Shown here: positions 37,013-44,816 of the stretch, one piece after another
Layout of the letters: each line of letters opens with the position of its first letter
How positions within the stretch are numbered: the stretch's first letter is position 1
Assembly (NCBI RefSeq): GCF_000741695.1
Contig: NZ_JGZK01000003.1
Location: forward strand, 345,864 to 409,863
Reading direction: 5' to 3'
Source: Bifidobacterium reuteri DSM 23975
GTDB lineage: Bacteria; Actinomycetota; Actinomycetes; Actinomycetales; Bifidobacteriaceae
Length of the DNA: 64,000 bases
Notes under the pieces: model-generated
The model's input: only the letters and a program-made list of their open reading frames with translations
Databases searched by the model: none
What the model was told of the DNA's origin: nothing
Made by a program: the position numbers and the translations under genes

Positions 37013-37042
37013 TTGACATGAATTGATTTCTGCCGGCATAAT
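37013..37042 (+). promoter_or_regulatory. Promoter reading into the TGCAGGT array
   Basis: TTGACA (37013-37018) and CATAAT (37037-37042) with an 18-base spacer, a good sigma-70-type pair. No gene starts within 550 bases downstream, so it would transcribe the repeat array at 37070-37337, alone or as a long leader to the galactoside locus. Confidence 0.55.
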
Positions 37043-37069
37043 TCACAACACTGCTTTCGGATACGGAGC

Positions 37070-37337
37070 CTGTTTTACCTGCAACTGCCGGCGCAAAGCC
37101 GTTCTGATTACTCTTCTGCAGGTGAAACAGACACAATTACGAGGCCAACATGGTCGGTTCTGATGGTGCGGCGCGGCACTGCAGGTGGAACAGGTACAAA
37201 TAAGACGACTCTGTGCAGGTGGAACAGGTACAAATAAAGGGGCTGCAGGTAAAACAGTACTAGTTATGAGGATTATTGGCCTCTAACTGGCACTGTTCTA
37301 CCTGCAGTCCCTATTTACGATGCCTGTTTTACCTGCA
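37070..37337. repeat. Seven-copy TGCAGGTRRAACAG array in both orientations
   Basis: The 14-mer occurs forward at 37117, 37180, 37214 and 37244, and reversed (CTGTTYTACCTGCA) at 37070, 37293 and 37324. Neighbouring copies are often 30-34 bases apart, and several are followed by a GTACAAATAA-like tail. The variable positions are only the two purines. Forward and reversed copies can pair, so a transcript would be heavily structured. It lies in the 724-base gap before the galactoside binding-protein gene. I do not recognise it as a known riboswitch, CRISPR or iteron set. Confidence 0.8.
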
Positions 37338-37504
37338 CGCGGCAGGATTGGGATCTCTGTTCCGGGGTCCAGGGTTCGCAGGATTCAGATCCTGGCGCTA
37401 GTGGTCTGTTCCCCGCCAAGTATCGTGATTCGGCGTTGTGTTCGGCATTGCGGCATGCGGAGGCTCCCGTGGTTTGGGAAGGAAAATGAGGCGTGTCGCG
37501 CGGT

Positions 37505-37560
37505 TTGACATATTGATACACAGGTGTATCATCATAGGTGTTGGTACACGGATGTACCAA
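37505..37560 (+). promoter_or_regulatory. Promoter and two operators for the galactoside operon
   Basis: TTGACA (37505-37510) and TATCAT (37527-37532) with a 16-base spacer. The palindrome GATACAC-AG-GTGTATC (37515-37530) covers the promoter, and a second, TTGGTACA-CGGA-TGTACCAA (37541-37560), lies at the likely transcript start. Two such sites are typical of LacI-family repression, and a LacI-type gene ends this operon (43442). Confidence 0.7.
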
Positions 37561-37599
37561 AGACATAACCCGAAACAATGGGGTAGGAGGAGAAATAAC

Positions 37600-38948
37600 A
37601 TGCGCAACGTCAAGAAGGTCATTGCGGCAACCGCAGCGGTTGCCACCCTCGTCGGTCTCGCGGCCTGCGGCGACAGCGGGGACGCCAATGCCAACAAGGG
37701 CGACGCCGACAAGGCCGAACTGGTGTTCTGGGGCTGGGATTCCGGCAACTCGATGAAGGACATCATCGCCAACTTCGAGAAGGCCAACCCCGGCATCACC
37801 GTCAAGTTCAACAACACCGGCACCGCCGAGAAGACCTCCACCGCGCTCTCCAACGCCATCGCCGCAGGTAACGGCGCTCCGGATGTGGTGATGCTCGAAG
37901 ACCCGACCGTCACCCAGTTCGCCGTCACCGATGGTCTCGTGGACCTGAGCGAATTCGGTGCCGACAAGCTCGCCGATGATTTCGCGGCCGGCCCGTGGAA
38001 CAAACTCCAGTACAACAGCAAGCCCTACGCGTTGCCCATCGATTCCGGCCCGGAGATGTTCTTCTACAACAAGGCCGTATTTGACAAGGCCGGCGTCGAC
38101 GGCGAATCCATCAAGACGTGGGACGACTACTACGAGGCCGCCAAGAAGATTCGCGCCACCGGCTCCTACATCACCAACCTCGCCGGCACCTCGAACGACT
38201 ACCAGCCGTTCACCGCCCAGATCTGGCAGGCCGGCGCCAAGCCATGGACCGTCGATGGCGAGAACATCACCATCAACATGACCAAGGACGAAGGCATGCA
38301 ACGCTACATCGAGTTCGTCCAGACGCTCATCGACGAGGACCTGGTCGATACCAAGACCCCGAATTGGTCCGACGATTGGAACCGCGAGCTCAACGACGGC
38401 ACCATCGCCTCGCTGACCATCGGCGCATGGATGCCGATCAATCTCATGTCCGGTGCACCCGACCAGGCCGGCAATTGGCGCGTCGCCCAGCTGCGCAGTG
38501 GGAGGAGGGCCAGGAGGTTTCCGCCGAGGATGGCGGCTCCGCACTCGCCGTCGTCAAGCTCTCCAAGAACCAGGCCGCAGCCTACAAGTTCGTCGAGTAC
38601 ATGACCCATGGCGACGGTGCCCAGGAGATGGCGGACACCGGCACCTTCCCGTCCTTGAAGAAGATTCTCCAGTCTGACGCTTTCATCGATCCGACCACCG
38701 AGGGCAACAAGAAGACCAACGACTACTTCGGCGGACAGAATGTGAACGAGGTCCTTTCTGCAGCAGCTCAGCGCCCGACCGAAAAGTTCCAGTACCTGCC
38801 GTACAACCCGTTCGCCCAGTCTTCCTACGGTGATGAGGTCTCCAAGGCCTACTCCAAGGAGATCACCCTTGAGCAGGCGCTCGAGAACTACGGCAAGAAA
38901 CTGGCCGAGCAGGGTGAACAGCAGGGCTACACCGTGACCGTCAAGTAG
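37600..38948 (+). pseudogene. Frameshifted sugar ABC substrate-binding lipoprotein (GalC-like)
   Basis: SBP_bac_1 protein of a galactoside importer, broken by one base. The first frame runs from the lipobox LVGLAAC (Cys23) through ELVFWGWDSGNSMKDII and SGPEMFFYNKAVFDKAGVD to GNWRVAQL. It then degenerates and stops at 38604. The other frame continues PQWEEGQEVSAEDGGSALAV to EQGEQQGYTVTVK at 38948. CTGCGCAGTGG at 38490-38500 restores the frame if one C is added (CTGCCGCAG). As read, the last 145 or so residues are lost, which should abolish binding. The ATG follows GTAGGAGGAGAAATAAC. True inactivation would disable the importer; a sequencing error is possible. Confidence 0.87.
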
Positions 38949-39071
38949 GCGGTCCGATACATCCAACGGTTCGGATTCCACAGCCTGCTCTCCTTCCGCT
39001 CAACTGTCAGACAGGAATCCGAACCGCCAAGGCCAGCGCTTTCACTCTTCAAGCCAGGCCGCTGACTCAAG

Positions 39072-39101
39072 GGCGGGGATGCTCCCCAAAGTATCCCCGC
39101 C
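39072..39101 (+). terminator. Hairpin between binding protein and permease genes
   Basis: GGCGGGGAT / ATCCCCGCC stem around a 12-base loop, then TTGTC. It probably gives partial termination so that more binding protein than permease is made, and lies in a 290-base gap. Downstream at 39210-39222 the 13-mer TGACATATTGATA repeats the one at the operon promoter (37506-37518). Confidence 0.65.
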
Positions 39102-39238
39102 TTGTCATGTCTCGATCCATGCCATGCCCGTGCAACACTCCTATGCGACGATGCGGGAAGCGGGCTCCCCTTGTGCCCATTCTCTGGAAAGCATGGATGC
39201 ATTTCATAGTGACATATTGATAAGAAAGTAGATTCATC

Positions 39239-40201
39239 ATGTCAGAAGAACACACAATGGCCACAGCGCCGCAAGCTGTGGGCATTTTGCCCGAGCAGGC
39301 GGGGCTGCATACTGCCCAGGCGCGCGTGAATAAGCATAAGGCGGATTGGCGTGGTTGGAAGTTCATGTGGCCGTTCGCGGTGGTGTTCGTGTTCGTGTTC
39401 ATCATCCCGATCGTGTACGCGGTCTATATTTCGTTCTTCAAGAAGCAGATGATCGGTGGTACGAGGTTCGTCGGTGTGGAGAACTATGCGCGTCTGTTGC
39501 AGGACCAGCAGTTCTGGTCGTCGGTGGGTCGTGTGGCTTTGTTCACGGTGGTGCAGGTGCCGATCATGTTGTTCCTTGCGGCGGCGATGGCGTTGGCGAT
39601 CGACAGCATGAAGCTGCATGGGACGAAGTTCTTCCGTATCTCCACGTTCCTGCCGTATGCGGTGCCGGCGGTGGTGTCGACCCTGATCTGGGGTTTCGTG
39701 TATGGCGCGAAGTACGGTCTGGTGGGTTCCCTGAACGGCTTCCTGGGCACGGACATCGACATGTTCAGCCCGGGCATGCTGCTGGCGTCGATCGGCAACA
39801 TCAACACGTGGGAGTTCACGGGCTACAACATGCTGATCTTCTACAGCTCGCTGTCGACGATCCCGCACTCCCTGTACGAGGCGGCCTCGATCGACGGCGC
39901 CTCGGAGTGGCAGATCGTCAAGTCGATCAAGCTGCCGGAGTTGAAGGGCTCTTTGGCGATCACGGTGATCTTCTCGATCATCGGCTCGTTCCAGCTGTTC
40001 AACGAGCCCAGCATTTTGCAGAACATGGTGCCGGGCAACGCGATCACGACGTATTACACGCCGAACATGTACGCGTACAACCTGAGCTTCAGCGGCAACC
40101 AGAGCAATTATGCCGCCGCCTTGGCCATCGTCATGGCCGTGATCACGATGGCCATCGCATACATCGTGCAGCTCAAGAGCATGAAGGAGCAGATGAAGTA
40201 A
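39239..40201 (+). CDS. Sugar ABC transporter permease 1 (MalF-like, GalD-like)
   Basis: 320-residue inner-membrane subunit of a carbohydrate importer (CUT1). Six membrane segments, and the coupling loop LYEAASIDGASEWQIVKSIKLPEL that docks the shared ATPase. The N-terminus is long and polar. An alternative ATG six codons in (39257) has AGAAG upstream; the first ATG has AAGAAAG. No ATPase gene is in the locus, as usual for CUT1 systems sharing one ATPase encoded elsewhere. One base separates it from permease 2. Confidence 0.9.
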   Translation: MSEEHTMATAPQAVGILPEQAGLHTAQARVNKHKADWRGWKFMWPFAVVFVFVFIIPIVYAVYISFFKKQMIGGTRFVGVENYARLLQDQQFWSSVGRVALFTVVQVPIMLFLAAAMALAIDSMKLHGTKFFRISTFLPYAVPAVVSTLIWGFVYGAKYGLVGSLNGFLGTDIDMFSPGMLLASIGNINTWEFTGYNMLIFYSSLSTIPHSLYEAASIDGASEWQIVKSIKLPELKGSLAITVIFSIIGSFQLFNEPSILQNMVPGNAITTYYTPNMYAYNLSFSGNQSNYAAALAIVMAVITMAIAYIVQLKSMKEQMK

Positions 40202-40202
40202 C

Positions 40203-41213
40203 ATGAGTGCCGCAACAATGACTTCGGAATCCACTCGCCTCACCGAGGCGCAGCTCAAGGCACAGGAGAAGGCCGCCAAGGCCGCCGAGAAGGCGCGTCA
40301 GAAGCGCATCGCCGCCGATGAGAAGGCCGAGCGCAAACGCGCCGCCAAGACAGGCTTCTCCAACCCGGCGAATCCTACCCGTTCCATCGCGTTGACCGTG
40401 GTATGCGCGATCTTTGCCGTGTACTGCCTGTTCCCGTTCGTATATCTCATGATCAACGCCACCAAGACGCAGTCCGACTTCACGAGTACGTTCGGCCTGG
40501 GCTTCGGCAAGAGCTTCGCCCTGTGGGACAACATCGTCACGGTGTTCACCTATCAGGACGGCATCTTTGGCCGTTGGCTCATCAACACGATCCTGTACGT
40601 GGTGGTTGGCGCCGGCGGCGCCACCCTGCTGGCGATCATGGGCGGCTACGCCTTGGCCAAGTTCCGCTTCCCGGGGCGCAAGGTGTGCTTCGCCATCATC
40701 ATCGGAGCCATCTCCGTGCCGGGCATCGCGCTGGCCGTCCCGCAGTTCCTCCTGTTCGCCAAGCTCAACCTGACCAACACGCCATGGTCCATGATCATCC
40801 CATCCTTGGTGTCCACGTTCGGGCTCTATCTGATGTGGATCTTCTCGGATCAGGCGGTGCCGGATGAGCTTCTGGAGGCCGCTCGTGTGGATGGTGCCGG
40901 CGAGTTCCGCACCTTCTTCCAGATCTCGCTGCCGCTGCTGGCTCCTGGCATTGTGACGACCGCATTGTTCGCGATCGTGGCGACGTGGAACAACTACTTC
41001 CTGCCGTTGATCATGTTGAAGGACTCGAACTGGTATCCGCTGACCATCGGCCTGAACCAGTGGAAGGACCAGGCCAGCACGGCCGGCGGCCAGGCGATCC
41101 AGAACCTGGTGATCACCGGCTCGCTGATCACCATCATCCCCCTGGTCATCGCGTTCCTCATGCTCCAGAAGTACTGGCAGTCCGGCCTCGCCGCCGGCGC
41201 AGTCAAGGAATAA
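40203..41213 (+). CDS. Sugar ABC transporter permease 2 (MalG-like, GalE-like)
   Basis: 336-residue partner permease. A charged Ala/Lys/Glu-rich N-terminal tail (about 1-55) precedes six membrane segments; the coupling loop is LLEAARVDGAGEFRTFFQISLPLL. It begins one base after the permease 1 stop, behind GAAGGAGCAG in the preceding gene. Together with permease 1 and the (frameshifted) binding protein it forms a galactoside importer. Confidence 0.9.
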   Translation: MSAATMTSESTRLTEAQLKAQEKAAKAAEKARQKRIAADEKAERKRAAKTGFSNPANPTRSIALTVVCAIFAVYCLFPFVYLMINATKTQSDFTSTFGLGFGKSFALWDNIVTVFTYQDGIFGRWLINTILYVVVGAGGATLLAIMGGYALAKFRFPGRKVCFAIIIGAISVPGIALAVPQFLLFAKLNLTNTPWSMIIPSLVSTFGLYLMWIFSDQAVPDELLEAARVDGAGEFRTFFQISLPLLAPGIVTTALFAIVATWNNYFLPLIMLKDSNWYPLTIGLNQWKDQASTAGGQAIQNLVITGSLITIIPLVIAFLMLQKYWQSGLAAGAVKE

Positions 41214-41230
41214 GGTAAGCGCATCACACA

Positions 41231-41282
41231 GCCGGCCCCCTCCCCGAAATCGTTACGTACATTCGCATAATAGGGGGCCGGC
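41231..41282 (+). terminator. Hairpin between permease 2 and beta-galactosidase genes
   Basis: 11-bp perfect stem GCCGGCCCCCT / AGGGGGCCGGC with a 30-base loop and no T-run. Probably a processing or attenuation element inside the operon. Confidence 0.55.
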
Positions 41283-41309
41283 ATTGATACATACACAAGG
41301 AAAGCATCC

Positions 41310-43397
41310 ATGGCAACACGCAGATCGAACAAGTGGCCGTCACTGCTCACGAACAATGGGCGCGGCATCGCTTTCGGCGGCGACTACAATCCCGATCAAT
41401 GGCCGGAAGCCGTAGTCGATGAGGACATTCGGCTCATGTGCCAGGCGCACGTCAACACCGTGGCCCTTGCCATCTTCAGCTGGGACAAGATCGAACCGAG
41501 AGAGGGCGCATTCACATTCGAATGGCTTGACCGCGTCATCGACAAGCTCGGCAAGGCCGGCATCGCCGTCGATCTCGCCACCGCCACAGCCTCCGCGCCG
41601 ATGTGGCTGTACATCAAGCATCCGGAGGTGTTGCCCATCGACAAATACGGGCATACCGTCAACCCCGGTTCGCGTCAATCATGGCAGCCTACCAGCCCGG
41701 TGTTCAAAGCATACGCGCTCACCTTGTGCTGCAAGCTTGCCGAGCACTACAGGGACAACCCGTACGTCACCGCATGGCATGTGGGCAACGAATATGGCTG
41801 GAATAACCGCTACGACTACTCGGACAACGCACTTGACGCGTTCCGCACATGGTGCAGGGCGCGATATGGCGACATCGATGCGTTGAACGAAGCATGGGGC
41901 ACTGCGTTCTGGTCCCAGCACGTCAACGATTGGGACGAAGTGCTGCTGCCGCGCCACATGGGCGGCGATGCGATGGTGAACCCCGCACAGCAGCTCGACT
42001 ATGAGCGGTTCGGCAACGACATGTTGCTCGATTTCTATAAGGCCGAGCGTGACGCCATCGCCGAGATATGCCCGGATAAGCCGTTCACCACGAACTTCAT
42101 GGTCTCCACCGACCAGTGCACGATGGATTACGCCCAATGGGCCGACGAAGTGGACTTCGTCTCCAACGACCATTACTTCCACGAGGGCGAATCCCATCTG
42201 GATGAACTGCTCTGCTCGGATGCGTTGATGGATTCGCTCGCCCTCGGCAAACCATGGTATGTGATGGAGCATTCCACATCCGCAGTGCAATGGAAGCCGC
42301 TCAACACGCGCAAGCGCCACGGCGAACTCATGCGTGACGCATTGGCTCATGTGGCCATGGGCGCGGACGCCATCAATTTCTTCCAATGGCGGCAATCCGC
42401 ATCCGGAGCCGAAGCATTCCACTCGGCCATGCTGCCGCACGCCGGTGCCGACTCGACAATCTATCGTGATGTCTGCAAACTCGGGGAAGCCTTGCATGCG
42501 CTTGGCGAAGCGGGCATGCAAGGCAGTGAACTCGAACGTTCGGATACGGCCATCCTGTTCAGCGCCGAATCCGAATGGGCCACGCGCAGCCAGACCCTGC
42601 CCAGTATGAAACTCGATCATTGGCATGACGTGCGCGACTGGTATCGGGGGCTTCTGGACGCCGGCCGACGTGCGGACATCGTGCCGCTGGCATACGACTG
42701 GAGCGGATACCAGACGGTCATCCTGCCTACGGTACTGATTCTGTCCGATCGGGATGTGCGTCGTCTTGCCGATTTCGCGCGCAAGGGTGGCAGTGTCATC
42801 ATCGGCTACGCCACGGGGCTGATCGACGAGCACTTCCACGTCGGTCTCGGCGGCTACCCAGGTGCCGGACATGGACTGTTGCGCGAAATGCTCGGCGTGC
42901 GCAGCGAGGAATTCAACATCCTCGGAAGCGAAGCGGAGGGCGAGCCTTTCGAGATCCGACTGTGCGATGGCTCAGTGAGCAGGCTTTGGCAGAACGTAGT
43001 GACCGGTCTTGCCGAAGGCACCAAGGTGATCGCCGAATATGTCGGTGCCGAAGCAGCCGAGTGGGAGCTTGCCGATGTGCCTGCCATCACCCGCCATCCA
43101 TACGGGGAGGGGGCGGCGCTGTATGTCGGTTGCGATTTGGACCGCAGCGGCATCGCGTCATTGATGCGCGCGCTGTACTCCGCAACCGTTGTCGATCAGC
43201 GTATCATCCATACGATTCGCCGTTCGGTCGACGGCAATGCGGTCTTCGACTGCTACCTCAACCGGGACAGGCAACCGGTACATGTGCAGAACGTTATGGG
43301 CGACCCCATTGTCGCCCATCGTTGCAAGCCCGGCGCGCGCGCACATGAATATGTGATGGACCGCAATTCGGTGCTGATCGTGAAGCGGGTAGAATGA
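41310..43397 (+). CDS. GH42 beta-galactosidase
   Basis: 695-residue cytosolic glycoside hydrolase that removes beta-galactosyl units from imported oligosaccharides. The acid/base is Glu161 in WHVGNEYGW and the nucleophile Glu320 in YVMEHSTSAVQW. Domains in order: TIM barrel (about 1-400), trimerisation domain (about 400-620) and a short C-terminal beta domain. No signal peptide, so substrate must be imported. The order importer, GH42, LacI regulator matches the bifidobacterial gal locus for galactan-derived oligosaccharides; no extracellular endogalactanase is seen here. ATG follows AAGGAAAGCATCC. Confidence 0.94.
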   Translation: MATRRSNKWPSLLTNNGRGIAFGGDYNPDQWPEAVVDEDIRLMCQAHVNTVALAIFSWDKIEPREGAFTFEWLDRVIDKLGKAGIAVDLATATASAPMWLYIKHPEVLPIDKYGHTVNPGSRQSWQPTSPVFKAYALTLCCKLAEHYRDNPYVTAWHVGNEYGWNNRYDYSDNALDAFRTWCRARYGDIDALNEAWGTAFWSQHVNDWDEVLLPRHMGGDAMVNPAQQLDYERFGNDMLLDFYKAERDAIAEICPDKPFTTNFMVSTDQCTMDYAQWADEVDFVSNDHYFHEGESHLDELLCSDALMDSLALGKPWYVMEHSTSAVQWKPLNTRKRHGELMRDALAHVAMGADAINFFQWRQSASGAEAFHSAMLPHAGADSTIYRDVCKLGEALHALGEAGMQGSELERSDTAILFSAESEWATRSQTLPSMKLDHWHDVRDWYRGLLDAGRRADIVPLAYDWSGYQTVILPTVLILSDRDVRRLADFARKGGSVIIGYATGLIDEHFHVGLGGYPGAGHGLLREMLGVRSEEFNILGSEAEGEPFEIRLCDGSVSRLWQNVVTGLAEGTKVIAEYVGAEAAEWELADVPAITRHPYGEGAALYVGCDLDRSGIASLMRALYSATVVDQRIIHTIRRSVDGNAVFDCYLNRDRQPVHVQNVMGDPIVAHRCKPGARAHEYVMDRNSVLIVKRVE

Positions 43398-43441
43398 CGA
43401 CGTACTCCACTCCATGCCGATGATGTAAAAGGAGATATGCC

Positions 43442-44500
43442 GTGAGCGAGCATCCTGGGACAAGACGACGCGTCACTTTGCGCGATGTGGCCGAAGCGGC
43501 TGGGGTCTCGCTCAAAACCGCATCGAATGTGATCAATGGGTCCGGGCGCATGAGCAAAGACACCCGTACCAAAGTGGAATCGGTCATCAAGGAGCTCGGT
43601 TATCAGGTCAACGTGGCCGCTCGCAACCTGAGCCGCAACCACACCGGTTTCATCACGCTCGCGGTGCCCTCGCTCACTCCGCCGTATCTGGCCGAACTTG
43701 CCAACCGCACCATCGATGCGGCTCGCCAACATGATTATTCCGTCTACGTCACGACTTATGCGGAAGGCTCCGCCAAGGGTGCGCGCGATCTGCTGAGGAA
43801 ATTCAACTCCACTGTCTCAGATGGCATGATCCTGTCCATGAGCGAGGTGGAGAAAATCAGCAAGGAGGATCTGGAGGTTGGTTTTCCGCTTGTGGTGGTC
43901 GGCGCACGCACCACATGGGGCGTCGCCGACCATGTGACGCCGGATGATGTGGACGCGGCGGCTCAGGCAGCGGGTTACCTGTATGCACATGGGTCAAGCA
44001 GGCTGGCGGTCATCGGTGCCCGTGGCGACTATGATGAAGCCGCCTTGCTTCAATCGGTCGAAGGCAATGCGCAGTTGCGTTTGCGTGGCGTGATCGAGGA
44101 GGCGCATCGTCGAGGATGCGCCATCGATCCGAGGCTGGTGGGCACCACCGATCAGGATTGGACCATCGGTGCCGGGGCGTGCGTCACGCAGCGGCTGATT
44201 GATTCTGGCGTGCCGTTCGATGGGGTGGTGGCGTTGAACGACCAACTGGCCATCGGTGCCCTGACGGCATTGCGGATTTCCGGGTATGCGGTGCCCGAGC
44301 AGGTGCAGGTGATCGGCTTCGACAACATCGAGGAGGCCGCGTATCTGCAGATTCCGCTGACCACGATGGACTCCCGGCTGGAGTGGACCGCGCCGACTGC
44401 GGTGGAACGCATCCTGGCGCGCATTCGGGGAGAAAACGTCATGCCGGAAAAGCTGACCTGCTCATCTCAAGTCATTGTGCGCGCCTCCACGCGCCGGTGA
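43442..44500 (+). CDS. LacI family transcriptional repressor (GalR-like)
   Basis: 352 residues. The helix-turn-helix is VTLRDVAEAAGVSLKTASNV at about 11-30 with the hinge helix VNVAARNLSRN after it. A periplasmic-binding-protein-like sensor domain follows (FITLAVPSLTPPYLAELANR, VIGFDNIEEAAYLQIPLTT). GTG start behind AAAGGAGATATGCC. It closes the galactoside operon and most likely binds the two palindromes at 37515-37560, released by a galactoside or galactose. Confidence 0.92.
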   Translation: MSEHPGTRRRVTLRDVAEAAGVSLKTASNVINGSGRMSKDTRTKVESVIKELGYQVNVAARNLSRNHTGFITLAVPSLTPPYLAELANRTIDAARQHDYSVYVTTYAEGSAKGARDLLRKFNSTVSDGMILSMSEVEKISKEDLEVGFPLVVVGARTTWGVADHVTPDDVDAAAQAAGYLYAHGSSRLAVIGARGDYDEAALLQSVEGNAQLRLRGVIEEAHRRGCAIDPRLVGTTDQDWTIGAGACVTQRLIDSGVPFDGVVALNDQLAIGALTALRISGYAVPEQVQVIGFDNIEEAAYLQIPLTTMDSRLEWTAPTAVERILARIRGENVMPEKLTCSSQVIVRASTRR

Positions 44501-44508
44501 ATCGTCGG

Positions 44509-44733
44509 TCACAGGGCGCCGAAGCCCACCGCGTGCTTGGTGTCCGAACCGATGATGGCATAGCCGAGCGCGCCCGCGGGAACGATGATGCGGCGGCCCT
44601 TGTCGTCGGTCAGATCGATGGTGGTGCCATCCGAGACGGATTGCGCGATAGTCTTGCTGACCTCATCCGCGGACTGTTCGGTGCTGAAGTTGACCGGACG
44701 GGCCACATTCTGAATGCCCAGTTCGATATCCAT
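44509..44733 (-). CDS. DUF3107 protein
   Basis: 74-residue small cytosolic protein of an actinobacterial family described as ATP-binding by name only. It reads MDIELGIQNVARPVNF, then ALGYAIIGSDTKHAVGFG at the C-terminus. It ends 8 bases from the convergent LacI gene. The ATG follows AAGGAGCATC. In other actinobacteria this family lies near UvrD-type helicases, as here. Function unknown. Confidence 0.82.
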   Translation of the reverse strand: MDIELGIQNVARPVNFSTEQSADEVSKTIAQSVSDGTTIDLTDDKGRRIIVPAGALGYAIIGSDTKHAVGFGAL

Positions 44734-44816
44734 GATGCTCCTTGATGATTGGGATACTCGTTAATCTAAACCTATTGTGCCGTATCCGGAATGGACGGAC
44801 ACGCGGATTCGCACGT

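Noticed and set aside
35850..37136. Upstream extension of the VKOR frame to 668 codons
   Set aside because: The extra 429 codons run antisense to the PHP gene and through the repeat arrays; the ribosome site and family start are at 35849.
37070..37337. CRISPR array
   Set aside because: The repeat is only 14 bases, orientation changes, intervals are irregular and no cas genes are in the window.
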